Source: Colwellia sp. MB3u-45 (GTDB lineage Bacteria; Pseudomonadota; Gammaproteobacteria; Enterobacterales; Alteromonadaceae). Taken from it: a stretch of DNA of 64,000 nt. The notes beneath the pieces are model-generated. The model was not told where the DNA came from. It did no database searches and was given only the letters and a program-made list of their open reading frames with translations. The stretch's first letter is position 1; each line of letters opens with the position of its first letter. Position numbers and translations under genes: made by a program. The stretch spans positions 159,772 to 223,771 of the forward strand of contig NZ_JACGVC010000033.1 of NCBI RefSeq assembly GCF_014077005.1, read 5' to 3'. Shown here piece after piece: positions 9,655 through 19,699 of the stretch.

Positions 9655-11112
9655 TTAAAAATAACCTTTCAAACTAGTGTAAAGCTTGCGATATGTTTGA
9701 TATTGCGGCTGATAGTAAGTAGACATGGCACTATCACTCTCAATAACTTTAGTGATCTTGCCTGGCTGACAAACACTTTGCGGTGACTCTTTTGATATGG
9801 CTATTCGTGCTAAGCGCGCAGCACCAAAAGCAGGACCCACTTCCCCCCCTTCCCGGTAGATCAGTGGCTGATTTAGTACACTTGCTAATATTTTTCCCCA
9901 TAATTGACTTCGAGCACCACCGCCAATTACCGACACTTGACCTATTTCAGTACCACCGTCCAACAACACTTGCTGTGCGTCGGCAAAAGCAAATGCAACG
10001 CCTTCTAAAACGGCACGCCCTAATGTGCTGCGCGTAGAATTATGTGATAAACCAAAAAATACACCTTTAGCATTAGGATTATTATGGGGCGTACGCTCAC
10101 CAGATAAATAGGGTAAAAAAGTAACCGCACAGGGTTTAGTAAAATCCTCAGTTTCCACTTCATCTAATAAAGCTTTTTCATTAGCGGCACCGGTCAGTTT
10201 AGTTACCCAACTTAAACAACTCGCTGCGCTAAGAATAACTGACATTTGATGCCAAGTTTCAGGAATACAATGACAGAAAGTATGAACTGCACCATCAGTA
10301 TTCGACTGATAGTCTTTATTAGCGACAAAGAAAACGCCTGACGTGCCTAAAGACAAAAAGGCTTCGTTCGGATTAATCACACCAATACCGGCTGCTCCTG
10401 CGGCATTATCACCCGCACCCGCCGCTACCGGCACCTGCTTAACACCCCACTGCTTAGCCACGCTAGCACGCAATATTCCAGTAACTTCTGTGCCTTCAAA
10501 TAATTCAGGCATATGAGACTTATCTAAATCAGTTGCCGCTAGCATTTCATCTGACCACTGTCGATTTGCAACATCTAGCCATAGCGTGCCAGAGCTGTCT
10601 GACATATCTGAGGCATAATCACCGGTCATTAATAGACGAAGGTAGTCTTTGGGTAAGAGAACTTTTTTGATTTTATCAAACAGATGAGGTTCATTTTTTT
10701 TCACCCATGCCAGTTTCGGTGCTGTAAAGCCAGGCATAGCGATGTTGCCGGTAATATCACGACTATTGGTTATTCTTTGCTCTATTTCAGCACATTCAGT
10801 ATAACTACGACCATCATTCCATAAAATGGCTGGACGGATAATATTGTCATTATCATCGAGTAAGGTTGCACCGTGCATTTGCCCCGACAAGCCAATGGCC
10901 TTTACGTCAGAGAGTGCTTTACCATGCTCAGCTTTTAATTGAGCCATCGCAAAGTTTGTTGCCTGCCACCAATGTTTAGGGTCTTGCTCTGACCATAAGT
11001 TTTCTAGACGAGATATTGTTAATGAGGACGAAGCTTGCCCGATAAGCTGCTCATCCTCTGCAAGTATAACAATTTTAACGCCAGAAGTTCCTAAATCGAT
11101 TCCTAAATACAT
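9655..11112 (-). CDS. xylB: Xylulokinase
   Basis: The 485-aa FGGY-family sugar kinase phosphorylates D-xylulose to D-xylulose-5-phosphate. The N-terminus MYLGIDLGTSGVKIVI gives the phosphate-1 loop. The substrate site includes GLSGQMHGATLLD (residues 75-86), and the catalytic base is Asp235 in AGAGDNAAGAAG, equivalent to Asp233 of E. coli XylB (484 aa). The C-terminal FGGY motif region VIGGGARSQLWGKILASVL is intact. No xylose isomerase is nearby, so the xylulose is more likely to come from D-arabitol through the dehydrogenase at 12470-13846. Confidence 0.95.
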   Translation of the reverse strand: MYLGIDLGTSGVKIVILAEDEQLIGQASSSLTISRLENLWSEQDPKHWWQATNFAMAQLKAEHGKALSDVKAIGLSGQMHGATLLDDNDNIIRPAILWNDGRSYTECAEIEQRITNSRDITGNIAMPGFTAPKLAWVKKNEPHLFDKIKKVLLPKDYLRLLMTGDYASDMSDSSGTLWLDVANRQWSDEMLAATDLDKSHMPELFEGTEVTGILRASVAKQWGVKQVPVAAGAGDNAAGAAGIGVINPNEAFLSLGTSGVFFVANKDYQSNTDGAVHTFCHCIPETWHQMSVILSAASCLSWVTKLTGAANEKALLDEVETEDFTKPCAVTFLPYLSGERTPHNNPNAKGVFFGLSHNSTRSTLGRAVLEGVAFAFADAQQVLLDGGTEIGQVSVIGGGARSQLWGKILASVLNQPLIYREGGEVGPAFGAARLARIAISKESPQSVCQPGKITKVIESDSAMSTYYQPQYQTYRKLYTSLKGYF

Positions 11113-11365
11113 AAACCTATCTCTTTGTTTTATCGTTGTTTTTATTGTTGTCTTTTATAATGCAACTCTAATTGCTTTCCCTTTTAAGATAAAGGATTAG
11201 TTACCTTTAATCGTCAAACGGGGACGTTTTTATAAAATCAAAACGAATACTGCTGATAAGCATAGAAAACCAAAAAATTCTAAGCCTACAAAACGTGTCA
11301 CATTGCCAAGGCAGCCGTTACTGCAATAAATTAAATAAAATGACAAAAAACCTGTGAAGCTCTGC

Positions 11366-12043
11366 CTATACGTTATTGGCGATAACGCTAGGTTGTGCTT
11401 TATTTATTAAATAATGTTCAATTTCCTCAAGCGAAGTAAAAATACCATCAGCAATACTAAACTTAGGATCGGTAATGTCTTCAGGTATGACATAAGTCGT
11501 AATTGCTGCTGCTTTTCCTGAGATCATGCCAGTAACGCTATCCTCAATAATTATGCATTGCTCTTTGTTTGACTTTAGTTGTGTCATAGCGCTTAAATAC
11601 ACATCTGGATGGGGCTTTCCATACTTTTCGTTATCCGCACTACAAATCACGGTAAAAAAATCCCTAATCGACAAGTGATCTAGCACTGCATTAATGACGG
11701 GAACGCTAGAGGATGTTGCTAAACCAATGTTGAAATTATTTTTTTTCAAATAGTTCAGTAAGCTGTATAAACCGGCTTTAGCTTGTCCTTGCTCACGAAT
11801 ATGGCTAATTACCGAATGCATAATATTTTGTTGTAGCTCAATATTCGATATCGGCAGATCAAAACGTCGGCACCAAGTATCAGCTAAGTCGTCTAATTTT
11901 CGCCCCATAGTATAATTAATACAGTCATCTATAGTAATTTTGACCTTGTATTTACTAAGTTCTTCTATTTGCGCCTGACGCCAGAATGGTTCTGAGTCAA
12001 TCAGTACACCGTCCATATCGAAAATAACAGTTTTTACATTCAT
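11366..12043 (-). CDS. HAD-superfamily sugar-phosphate phosphatase (YniC/hexitol phosphatase-like)
   Basis: The 225-aa protein is a subfamily I haloacid-dehalogenase hydrolase. Motif I is FDMDGVLIDSEP (nucleophile Asp9, acid/base Asp11), followed by a small helical cap. Motif II is seen in GLATSSS, motif III Lys in KYGKPHPDVYL, and motif IV in IIIEDSVTGM. The segment DMDGVLIDSEPFWRQA is close to E. coli YniC (HxpB), which acts on 2-deoxyglucose-6-P and hexitol phosphates. Placed between the dehydrogenase and xylB, it may remove dead-end sugar or polyol phosphates; that role is inferred from context only. HAD substrates are hard to predict. Confidence 0.85.
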   Translation of the reverse strand: MNVKTVIFDMDGVLIDSEPFWRQAQIEELSKYKVKITIDDCINYTMGRKLDDLADTWCRRFDLPISNIELQQNIMHSVISHIREQGQAKAGLYSLLNYLKKNNFNIGLATSSSVPVINAVLDHLSIRDFFTVICSADNEKYGKPHPDVYLSAMTQLKSNKEQCIIIEDSVTGMISGKAAAITTYVIPEDITDPKFSIADGIFTSLEEIEHYLINKAQPSVIANNV

Positions 12044-12070
12044 AAATTAATATCCATAAAATTTGTACCA

Positions 12071-12322
12071 TCATATATAGTGAGCCAAACCCGTTACTAA
12101 AACGCAATTAAGCATGTGGATTACTATTTTTTTGATTTCAGGAACTACCGCAAGAATTATAATAATTCCTTTTACAAGCTTTTGCAGATAACCAAAAATA
12201 TTCATTAACGTTGAAATAATAGCTAAAATTAAAACTCCAACCCTGCTATTAAATAAAGCCCTGCGCCCTAAAGTTAAACTTGCAGCACCCATAGCAATCA
12301 GCCCACAAGTCATAACAATCAC
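12071..12322 (-). pseudogene. Degraded C-terminal fragment of an RbsC-type sugar ABC permease
   Basis: An 83-codon frame (GTG start, no clear ribosome binding site) contains GRRALFNSRVGVLILAI followed by STLMNIFGYLQKLVKGIIIILAVV. By memory this aligns with the last 45 or so residues of E. coli RbsC (GKGRIVGTLIGALILGFLNN..., then YYQMIVKAVVILLAVL). The segment before it, MGAASLTLG, occupies the place of the GGTSLAGG motif and has lost its glycines. The rest of a permease (over 200 residues) is absent. I therefore read it as the relic of a ribose/xylose-type transporter that once belonged to this polyol locus. A small unrelated membrane protein is the alternative. Confidence 0.55.
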
Positions 12323-12469
12323 TAATATAAAAGGAGGACAGCACTGCGTTTAACTATTTTAACAACACCTGTAGCTGTTATAAATCTGCTAACTTAGTAC
12401 TGTACAATCAATAGGTTGAGAGACTAAGCTTAGTTTCATTTCGCTTAATATGCTGTAGTTCAACTAGCC

Positions 12470-13846
12470 CTAATGATTTATTTTTAAATATAATTCATTA
12501 ATTTTATCTCGCAACATGATCTCAAATTCAGCTTTCTCAGCAAGCTTGCCAAAAAGCATGCTGTTCTGAGAGTAAACTTTAATAGGATCGTCACTTGCGT
12601 ACATATTAGTCACTAATTGCTTATCGATAATGCCATCTTGGTATTGATAAGGTAGCGCACCTTCATGCCATTTCTTTAAGAAAATAAAGAATAATGCCGG
12701 TAACATTGCGGTTGCTTCAGGCGATTTATTATTTTGATAACAGTCAATTAGTGTCGGTGTAATCATTGCTGGTATTTTAGAAAAACCATCCGCCGCAACC
12801 CGTTGATTCGTATCTTTGATATTAATATTCGCAAAACGTTCAAGCACAATATCACGGTAGCTAAACAAATCTATTTCATTACTATTTAAACTTGGAATAA
12901 CATCTTCAGTGATATAATCAAAGGCCATATTATAAATAAAATCGATAGCAACACTTTCATATATAAAGGATTTACCTAATAATGTTCCTGCCCATGCGAT
13001 GCAGCTGTGCGAGGCATTTAAAATCCGAATCTTAGCTTCTTCATAAGGCACAACAGATTCAACCACTTCTACCCCTACTGAAGCTAAATTAGGCCATGGT
13101 GTAATAAAGTTATCTTCAATCACCCATTGTATATATGACTCCGCCATCACAGGCGCATTGTCATCTATACCGGTTTTTTCTTTAATACGTTGTGGCAAAT
13201 CTTCAGTTGGCCGTGGCGTTATGCGGTCAACCATAGTGTTTGGACAAGTTATGTTATCACCGAGCCAAGTTAGTAATGTCTCGTCTTTTTGTAATTGTAA
13301 AAACTCCACTAATCCATTATAAAAACGCTGGCCATTATGGCGTAAATTATCACAATTTAATAAGGTCACAGGGCCATGATTACCTAGCATTCTTTTACGA
13401 AGAATACTGGCCACTACACCGTAAATGGTTTTTGTATCACCAGACAAGTCAGCTTTAACCGCCTCGTTTGATTGATCGAGTTTATTATTGGTATCTAAAT
13501 AATATCCCGCTTCAGTGACAGTAAAAGAAATCACTTTAGTTGCCGCTAAAGCCCCAACAGTAATTAACGGTGCCAAGTCTTCCTGCCACGGAACTATATT
13601 TTTTATTGAGGTGATTTTTTCGTACTTACTTTCGCCTTGCGGTGAGATAGTTTCAAGTACATATTCCCCTTGTTGTTCGCGAAGGCACTTTGCTATGGCT
13701 TCATCTTCGCCGCGCATATTACCAGCGGTAATAGACCACGTATTATCACCTGCTTCTATAAGCTTGTGCATATACCAAGCTTGGTGAGAACGGTGGAATG
13801 CCCCTAAACCAATGTGTAGCCATGTGTAACTATGTGAATTACTCAA
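12470..13846 (-). CDS. dalD: D-arabinitol 4-dehydrogenase (mannitol dehydrogenase family)
   Basis: The 458-aa enzyme belongs to the polyol-specific long-chain dehydrogenases and would oxidise D-arabitol to D-xylulose with NAD+. The nucleotide-binding start is WLHIGLGAFHRSHQAWY. The catalytic motif K-x4-N-x2-H is at Lys272, Asn277 and His280 (AKIRILNASHS). The long stretches CPNTMVDRITPRP, VPYEEAKIRILNASHSCIAW and NQRVAADGFSKIPAMI resemble Klebsiella and Ralstonia DalD more than mannitol 2-dehydrogenases, as I recall them. Presence of xylulokinase and absence of a fructokinase in the locus fit D-arabitol over mannitol. Activity on mannitol as a second substrate is likely. It is divergent from the SorC-type regulator across 495 bases. 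Confidence 0.85.
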   Translation of the reverse strand: MSNSHSYTWLHIGLGAFHRSHQAWYMHKLIEAGDNTWSITAGNMRGEDEAIAKCLREQQGEYVLETISPQGESKYEKITSIKNIVPWQEDLAPLITVGALAATKVISFTVTEAGYYLDTNNKLDQSNEAVKADLSGDTKTIYGVVASILRKRMLGNHGPVTLLNCDNLRHNGQRFYNGLVEFLQLQKDETLLTWLGDNITCPNTMVDRITPRPTEDLPQRIKEKTGIDDNAPVMAESYIQWVIEDNFITPWPNLASVGVEVVESVVPYEEAKIRILNASHSCIAWAGTLLGKSFIYESVAIDFIYNMAFDYITEDVIPSLNSNEIDLFSYRDIVLERFANINIKDTNQRVAADGFSKIPAMITPTLIDCYQNNKSPEATAMLPALFFIFLKKWHEGALPYQYQDGIIDKQLVTNMYASDDPIKVYSQNSMLFGKLAEKAEFEIMLRDKINELYLKINH

Positions 13847-14341
13847 ACCATTAACCTTTAATAGACATTTCGTTGAGAGGTACTATATTCCAAGATCGAA
13901 TAAATGTCCATAGCCTGAGCAATTATTTGAATACAATCAAAAGATTTTTATTTAAAATAATATCTACAGGTAAATAACCTACTTTATATTGATGCCCATA
14001 CTGTTTATTCATGCTTGATTAACACCATATTAAAGTGGACAAAAACATGAATTTAAACATTAGTTTTTAATGCGAACCTTAGGTCTGGTCCCTAAAACTG
14101 GCTTAAACAACGATAGAACCCTGCTTACCTATCGGCCAATAAATCAATAATAATTCGTTAACGATCCTATGCTACTGTATGACCTAAAGTGTTAATTTTT
14201 AATATATTATTAAATAGACGAATACTTGATACATTAGTACAATAGTCAGGCTGTTCTTTGATAAACCCCTACATTGAATGGTTAAGTATCGTATTTCGAT
14301 TACGTTAATCAAGGCTAAAAATTTACACAAAGAGATTACTA
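13847..14341. promoter_or_regulatory. Divergent intergenic region between dalD and the SorC-type regulator
   Basis: These 495 bases separate two divergent genes and should hold the promoters of both, and the operator of the regulator if it works locally. No ORF is seen. I could not identify a convincing operator palindrome by eye, so this entry rests on gene layout only. Confidence 0.5.
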
Positions 14342-15289
14342 ATGACAGTAGATTATAAACATGACAACCTCGTTAGAGCTGCTTGGCTATATTATGTATT
14401 GGGTAAGAATCAAAGTGAGATAGCTACTATCCTAGGTGTTTCTAGACCTTCAGTACAGCGTATGATTGCTTCTGCGAATGATAAAGGTTTAGTGTCAGTT
14501 GATATTAAACACCCGGTCTCTGTTTGCCTTGAATATGAATTATTGATTAGTAAAAAATATGACTTATCACTTTGCCGTATCGTGCCTTATGCACAAGACA
14601 GCAAATCTGATCATAAAAGCTTAGTTTCTTACGGGGCTTCCCAAGTTATTTCTAGATATATAAAACAAGAAAAATCATTAAACATAGGCATTGGCTCTGG
14701 CTTAACGTTAAAACGCTCTATTAACTATCTTGAGAAACTTAACCAGCCGCAACATAAATGTATCGCTTTAATTAGCCAAATGAATTTCGAAGGTTTATGT
14801 AATTATTATGATGATGTGCCGCTGTTGTTTGCAGATAAAATTAAAGCTGGTTATTATCAACTGCCTGCTCCTTTTTACTCTAAGAATGCAGAGAATCACA
14901 AAATGTGGTGCAACACCGACCTATATCAAGAGCTGGCAGTAAAAGCGAGTAATGCTGATGTTATCTTTATCGGTATTGGCTCCATTGGTGATTCAAGCCC
15001 TATCGTATCTAATGGTTTTATTACTAATAATGAATCTGAAGCCTTGCAAAAGAAAGGGGCTGTAGGTGAAATTTTAGGTCGTTTCTTTGACTGCCACGGA
15101 AAAGTTATCAAGCACGCAATCAATGAACGCGTGACCAGTTACGATCTTAGAAAAAGTAAAAAAGCGAAAATAATAGGAATTGCCTCAGGAGAAGATAAAC
15201 AAGCGGCAATATTAGCCTCATTAGAGGGAAAATGGATTAATGGTTTAGTCACTGATGAACAAACCGCCAGATGGTTACTTACTCAGTAG
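14342..15289 (+). CDS. SorC/DeoR-type sugar-responsive transcriptional regulator
   Basis: The 315-aa protein has an N-terminal helix-turn-helix (about residues 15-45: YVLGKNQSEIATILGVSRPSVQRMI) and a C-terminal sugar-phosphate-binding domain (about 60-315) of the SorC family. GIGSGLTLKRSI fits the phosphate-binding loop, and GIGSIGDSSPIV and GEILGRFFDCHG are typical of the fold. Family members bind DNA as tetramers and respond to phosphorylated sugars or polyols (for example SorC and DeoR). It is transcribed divergently from dalD and convergently to the ABC transporter, so it is the best candidate for a local regulator of D-arabitol use. The effector cannot be read from the sequence. Confidence 0.85.
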   Translation: MTVDYKHDNLVRAAWLYYVLGKNQSEIATILGVSRPSVQRMIASANDKGLVSVDIKHPVSVCLEYELLISKKYDLSLCRIVPYAQDSKSDHKSLVSYGASQVISRYIKQEKSLNIGIGSGLTLKRSINYLEKLNQPQHKCIALISQMNFEGLCNYYDDVPLLFADKIKAGYYQLPAPFYSKNAENHKMWCNTDLYQELAVKASNADVIFIGIGSIGDSSPIVSNGFITNNESEALQKKGAVGEILGRFFDCHGKVIKHAINERVTSYDLRKSKKAKIIGIASGEDKQAAILASLEGKWINGLVTDEQTARWLLTQ

Positions 15290-15526
15290 GTTAAGCTATA
15301 AATACCCACAAAAAATCTATAGATTAATGTGTTTCGAAGATCATTTATAATCGAATACCGGCAGGATTTTCGTTAAATGCAGAGTCGAACACGTTAATAT
15401 TCATATCAAAAGCCCAAGCTATCAATCCCCTGCCGTTTCGCTTGTCTCATGCTTTTAACCCTCCATCAATCTAGATGAAAGCAATTTTAAGCTCAGTTGG
15501 CTAGTAAAGTAATCTTGCTGATAGAT

Positions 15527-15560
15527 ATGATACTTTGTGCCCTTACGCACAAAGTATCAT
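15527..15560. terminator. Perfect 14-bp inverted repeat between convergent genes
   Basis: ATGATACTTTGTGC (15527-15540) and its exact reverse complement (15547-15560) flank the 6-base loop CCTTAC. It lies between the regulator gene and the 3' end of the ABC operon, which converge. The stem is strong, but no T-run follows on either strand, so it is either a bidirectional transcription block or an RNA-stabilising hairpin. Confidence 0.65.
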
Positions 15561-15597
15561 TAGTTACAAACATGATAGAGGGATTAGCCTCAACATA

Positions 15598-16602
15598 TTA
15601 TTGAGACAAAGTAAGACCTGCGGCATCAAAATGTAGCATCTTGTTTTCTACGGCACTTAAATAAATATTGTCGCCATAAACATAAGGGCAATCGCCACCG
15701 GCTTTTACGGTAAAGGTGGCTTTACCTTCAACATGCACATGTAAAAAAGTTTCAGAGCCAAGATGTTCGATAACCCCTACTTTTCCAGGCCAGGTACCTG
15801 ACGTTGTTGATATAGTAATATGCTCAGGCCTTATGCCTAAGCAACAAGTGGCATCGGTAGCCGTTGGCTCAATATCTATAAAGTTCATTTTTGGTGAGCC
15901 AATAAAACCCGCCACAAATTTATTCACTGGCGTGTTGTAAAGCTCAAGTGGGCTGCCCACTTGCTCTATGATGCCGGCATTAAATACCGCAATACGATCG
16001 GCCATTGTCATGGCTTCTACCTGATCATGGGTAACATAAATCATGGTAGTGGCGAGGGTTTTATGCAGCTCAGAAATCTCTAAACGCATATTGACCCGCA
16101 AAGACGCATCTAAATTAGATAAGGGCTCATCGAATAAAAAAGCAGAAGGCTGACGCACGATGGCACGACCAATAGCAACACGTTGGCGTTGACCGCCAGA
16201 TAATTGCCCGGGTTTACGGTCAAGGTAATCAGATAAGTTTAATGTTTTGGTGACACTTGCTATTTTTTTCTCAATCTCTGCTTTGCTAACTTTCGCACGC
16301 TTTAAGGGAAAAGCGATATTGTTGCGCACCGACATATGCGGGTACAAAGCATAAGATTGAAACACCATAGCTAGCCCTCTTTTAGCCGGTGGGGTATCAG
16401 TCGCATCTTGGCCATCAATTTCTATGTTGCCGCTGGTGGTGTCTTCTAAGCCCGCAATCATTCTTAATAAGGTGGATTTGCCACAGCCTGACGGCCCCAC
16501 AAAGACAATAAACTCACCATCTTTAATGGCTAAATCAATCGGTTTAATGACGCTAACATCACCAAAATCTTTTGTTACTTGTTTTAAATTAATACTGCCC
16601 AT
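15598..16602 (-). CDS. Sugar/polyol ABC transporter ATP-binding protein (MalK/SmoK family)
   Basis: The 334-aa protein is the ATPase of the importer. It has Walker [10 protein letters not shown] (residues 36-44), Q-loop [11 protein letters not shown], the signature [15 protein letters not shown], Walker [13 protein letters not shown], and the H-loop [12 protein letters not shown]-terminal TOBE/MRP regulatory domain (about 235-334) with CLGIRPEHI marks the MalK/UgpC/SmoK group. It is the last gene of the order binding protein - permease - permease - ATPase. The spacer to the upstream permease is 11 bases. The group feeds polyols and oligosaccharides. Together with DalD, the likely cargo is D-arabitol, mannitol or sorbitol. 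Confidence 0.93.
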   Translation of the reverse strand: MGSINLKQVTKDFGDVSVIKPIDLAIKDGEFIVFVGPSGCGKSTLLRMIAGLEDTTSGNIEIDGQDATDTPPAKRGLAMVFQSYALYPHMSVRNNIAFPLKRAKVSKAEIEKKIASVTKTLNLSDYLDRKPGQLSGGQRQRVAIGRAIVRQPSAFLFDEPLSNLDASLRVNMRLEISELHKTLATTMIYVTHDQVEAMTMADRIAVFNAGIIEQVGSPLELYNTPVNKFVAGFIGSPKMNFIDIEPTATDATCCLGIRPEHITISTTSGTWPGKVGVIEHLGSETFLHVHVEGKATFTVKAGGDCPYVYGDNIYLSAVENKMLHFDAAGLTLSQ

Positions 16603-16613
16603 TTTGAAATTTC

Positions 16614-17444
16614 CTATTTAACGGCGCCGAAACTTAATCCACGCACTAATTGTTTTTGACTAAACCAACCCAAAATCAGGATCGGCACTATCGCCATCAT
16701 TGACGCGGCAGACAACTTGGCATAAAACAAACCTTCAGGGCTTGAATAGCTAGCAATAAAGGCGGTTAATGGTGCGGCGTCGGCGGCGGTTAAAATCAGC
16801 GTCCAAAAGGCTTCGTTCCACGCTAAAATGACCGTTAACAATAATGTTGATGCGATACCCGGTAACGCGATAGGTAAAAGTACATACCAAATTTCCTCAG
16901 CAATATTGGCCCCATCCATGCGCGATGCTTCAAGCACTTCACTGGGGATTTCTCTGAAATAGGTGTAGAGCATCCACACCATGATAGGTAAGTTAATTAA
17001 GGTCATCACAATCACCAAACCTACTTTAGTATCGAGTAAACCAAAATCACGAAACAACAAGTAAATGGGAATAAGCACACCCACCGGCGGTAACATTTTG
17101 GTTGAAAGCATCCACATTAATAAATGTTTAGTGCGTTTCGTTTGTACAAATGCCATGGACCAAGCCGCAGGGATAGCAATGAGTAGCCCTAAAATACTTG
17201 AGCCCAGTGAAATCACGATAGAATTCCAAAAGTGGTTAAAGTAAGGCGATCGGGCTAATACCTCTTCATAATTCTCCAGCGTCCAGTCAAACATAAATAA
17301 ACTTGGGCTAGCAGAGATAGCTTCCGCTTCTGTTTTAAAGCTAGTGATCAAGGTCCATAATATGGGGAAAAATATTAAGCTACTGATCGTCCAAGCTAAA
17401 AAGGTATAAATAATTTTTGATCTATGACTATTTTTTATCGACAT
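16614..17444 (-). CDS. Polyol ABC transporter permease (SmoG/MtlG type)
   Basis: The 276-aa inner-membrane permease of the binding-protein-dependent family (MalG group) has six hydrophobic segments. The cytoplasmic coupling loop with the EAA motif is at about residues 174-193: [18 protein letters not shown] followed by LPIALPGI. Its length and the C-terminal end RGLSFGAVK are those of the MalG-type sugar permeases. It pairs with the permease at 17448-18320, from which it is separated by only 3 bases, so the two are translated together. Substrate is inferred from context. Confidence 0.92.
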   Translation of the reverse strand: MSIKNSHRSKIIYTFLAWTISSLIFFPILWTLITSFKTEAEAISASPSLFMFDWTLENYEEVLARSPYFNHFWNSIVISLGSSILGLLIAIPAAWSMAFVQTKRTKHLLMWMLSTKMLPPVGVLIPIYLLFRDFGLLDTKVGLVIVMTLINLPIMVWMLYTYFREIPSEVLEASRMDGANIAEEIWYVLLPIALPGIASTLLLTVILAWNEAFWTLILTAADAAPLTAFIASYSSPEGLFYAKLSAASMMAIVPILILGWFSQKQLVRGLSFGAVK

Positions 17445-17447
17445 TGC

Positions 17448-18320
17448 TTAATCCTCCAAGTTCTTACCAATTAATCGCATTAAGAAAATAGCAACTATAT
17501 TGGCGATAATAACAGCAACAATGCCGCCTGCTGAGCCACCACCGACGTCAAATTGTAATAATGATTGGGTGTAAATCAGATAGGTGATATTGGTTGATTC
17601 ATAGCCTGGACCACCGCTGGTGGTGACTAATATCTCGGCGAAAATTGACAGTAAGAAGATGGTTTCAATTAAAATTACCGCGGTAATAGCGCGCGATAAG
17701 TGCGGCAAAACGATGTAATAAAACTTACTGAAGGGACCCGCACCATCTAAATCGGCGGCGTCAAGTTGCTCTCGATCTAATGATTGAATTGACGTCAGTA
17801 ATATCAGCGCGGCAAACGGTAACCACTGCCACGAGACAATAATAATGATGGACAATAAGGGTATTTGAGCAAAGAAATCAATCGGCGACATGCCAAGCCA
17901 AGTCGCAAAATGTGCAAATAAACCATTCACCGGGTTCATCAGCATATTTTTCCACACTAAGGCAGACACCGTCGGCATAACAAAGAAGGGCGCTAAGACC
18001 ATAATACGGACGTAGTTACGACCCCAAATAGCTTGGTCGAGCAAAATAGCTAAACCAATACCACCGCCCAGGGTGATCAGTAAAACACCCCCCACCAGTA
18101 ATATTGTATTGAAAAATGAGGCAAAAAATGCCGGATCGGTCAGGAAAAATTCATAGTTTAAAAAACCAATGAAGGCATTATTGCCCGGGGTAAGTAGATT
18201 GTAATCTAAAAATGAAAAATACAATGTCATGCATAGCGGTACCAACATCCAAGCCAACAGTAAAACAACTGAAGGAAATAACATTAACCGAGCGAGTGTT
18301 CTTGAATTTGAAGTCGCCAA
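17448..18320 (-). CDS. Polyol ABC transporter permease (SmoF/MtlF type)
   Basis: The 290-aa protein is the MalF-group partner permease. It has six membrane segments starting with LMLFPSVVLLLAWMLVPLCM. The EAA loop is seen in the region around DREQLDAADLDGAGPFSKFYYIVLP (written here in pieces: EQLDAADLDGAG, then YYIVLPHLS). The typical ILVTTSGGPGYESTNITYLIY segment lies near residue 230. It lies 68 bases downstream of the binding-protein gene and forms the heterodimeric channel with its neighbour. Family resemblance is to sorbitol/mannitol transporters. Confidence 0.92.
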   Translation of the reverse strand: MATSNSRTLARLMLFPSVVLLLAWMLVPLCMTLYFSFLDYNLLTPGNNAFIGFLNYEFFLTDPAFFASFFNTILLVGGVLLITLGGGIGLAILLDQAIWGRNYVRIMVLAPFFVMPTVSALVWKNMLMNPVNGLFAHFATWLGMSPIDFFAQIPLLSIIIIVSWQWLPFAALILLTSIQSLDREQLDAADLDGAGPFSKFYYIVLPHLSRAITAVILIETIFLLSIFAEILVTTSGGPGYESTNITYLIYTQSLLQFDVGGGSAGGIVAVIIANIVAIFLMRLIGKNLED

Positions 18321-18388
18321 CAGTAAAACCTCTTATAAGTAAAGCTTAGGGCAAGCACTTACGTGCTTGCCCACCAATAACTAATGAA

Positions 18389-19699
18389 CTATTTTGGATA
18401 ACGCGCTTTGCGCATTGTACGCTCTACTAAACGCTGAGAGGCTTTTAACGCTTCCTTCACCGTCATGTTGCCGGTCAGTGCCGCCGCAAATTGTTGTCCA
18501 ACTGCCGTGCCGATACCTTGAAACTCAGGGATAGCCACAAATTGCACACCCACATAAGGAACAGGTTTAACGGTTGGGTTAACAGGATCAGCCGATTGGA
18601 TAGAATCTAAGGTGATTTGTGCAAAAGGTGCCGCACTGAGGTATTTAGGATTATTGTAAAGTGACGTTCTAGTACCCGGTGGTACTTTTGCCCAGCCTTT
18701 GTTTTTAGCCACTAAAGCTGAATATTCTTTAGACGTTGCCCAACTGATAAATTTCATCGCCGCGTCAGATCTCTTACTACTTGAAGGAATCGCTAATGTC
18801 CAAGCCCACAACCAGTTTCCGCGTTTGCCTAAACCTTTATCCGGGGCTAAAGCAAAGCCGACCTTGTCTGCTACGGCAGAATCTTTTTCGTTAGTCACAA
18901 ATGAACCTGCCACCGTGGCATCAATCCACATACCGCATTTACCGGTTTGGAATAAGGCTAAGTTTTCATTAAAACCATTAGCGGATGCGCCCGGAGGACC
19001 AGACTCTGCCATCACATCTACATAGTATTGCAAGGTGTCATGCCATGCTTGGGTGTCAAATTGTGGTTGCCAGTTTTCGTCAAACCAACGCGCACCAAAG
19101 GAGTTAGACATAGCCGTTATTAGGGCCATATTATCACCCCAACCGGCTTTACCCCGTAAACAAATACCATAAACACCGGCTTCTTTGTCTGTCATGGCTT
19201 TAGCTGCTTGACGAATAAAGCCCCAACTTGGCTTTTTAGGCATTTCAAGTCCCGCTTTTGCAATCAAGTCGGTGCGATACATCACCATCGAACTTTCACC
19301 ATAAAATGGGGCGGCAAAAAGCTTTTCGTCTACGGTTAAGCCACTTCTTATCGCGGGTAATAAATCATCAACATCATAGCTGGCGCCTAGGTTATCAAGT
19401 TCAGTTAACCAACCTTGTTTGCCCCAAATTGGCACTTCATATGTGCCTATGGTCATCACGTCGTATTGCCCACCACCGGTGGCCACATCAGTCGTGACAC
19501 GTTGACGAAGGATATTCTCTTCTAAAGTCACCCACTTTAAGGCGATATCAGGGTTTTGGCGGGTGAAGTCATTGCTGAGTTCTTTCATGGTGATCATGTC
19601 ACCATTGTTAACTGTGGCGATGGTGATCGTCTCTTTTGCGGCGACTGCGGCACTCATGGTCATCACGCCACAAGCTAGCATCATTAATTTATTTTTCAT
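18389..19699 (-). CDS. Periplasmic polyol-binding protein of the ABC transporter (SmoE/MtlE type)
   Basis: The 436-aa family-1 solute-binding protein has an N-terminal signal peptide: a basic MKNK start, a hydrophobic stretch LMMLACGVMTMSAAVAA and likely cleavage just before KETITIATV. The mature part begins with the fold typical of MalE-like receptors (ITIATVNNGDMITMKELSNDF), and the late segment NKGWAKVPPGTRTSLYNNPKY is characteristic of sorbitol/mannitol receptors. As the first gene of the ABC operon it would be the most highly expressed. It captures the polyol in the periplasm after entry through the porin encoded upstream. Confidence 0.9.
   Translation of the reverse strand: MKNKLMMLACGVMTMSAAVAAKETITIATVNNGDMITMKELSNDFTRQNPDIALKWVTLEENILRQRVTTDVATGGGQYDVMTIGTYEVPIWGKQGWLTELDNLGASYDVDDLLPAIRSGLTVDEKLFAAPFYGESSMVMYRTDLIAKAGLEMPKKPSWGFIRQAAKAMTDKEAGVYGICLRGKAGWGDNMALITAMSNSFGARWFDENWQPQFDTQAWHDTLQYYVDVMAESGPPGASANGFNENLALFQTGKCGMWIDATVAGSFVTNEKDSAVADKVGFALAPDKGLGKRGNWLWAWTLAIPSSSKRSDAAMKFISWATSKEYSALVAKNKGWAKVPPGTRTSLYNNPKYLSAAPFAQITLDSIQSADPVNPTVKPVPYVGVQFVAIPEFQGIGTAVGQQFAAALTGNMTVKEALKASQRLVERTMRKARYPK

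Noticed and set aside
12470..13846. Naming the dehydrogenase mannitol 2-dehydrogenase (mtlD)
   Set aside because: Long segments fit D-arabinitol 4-dehydrogenase better, and there is a xylulokinase but no fructokinase. Mannitol activity remains possible.
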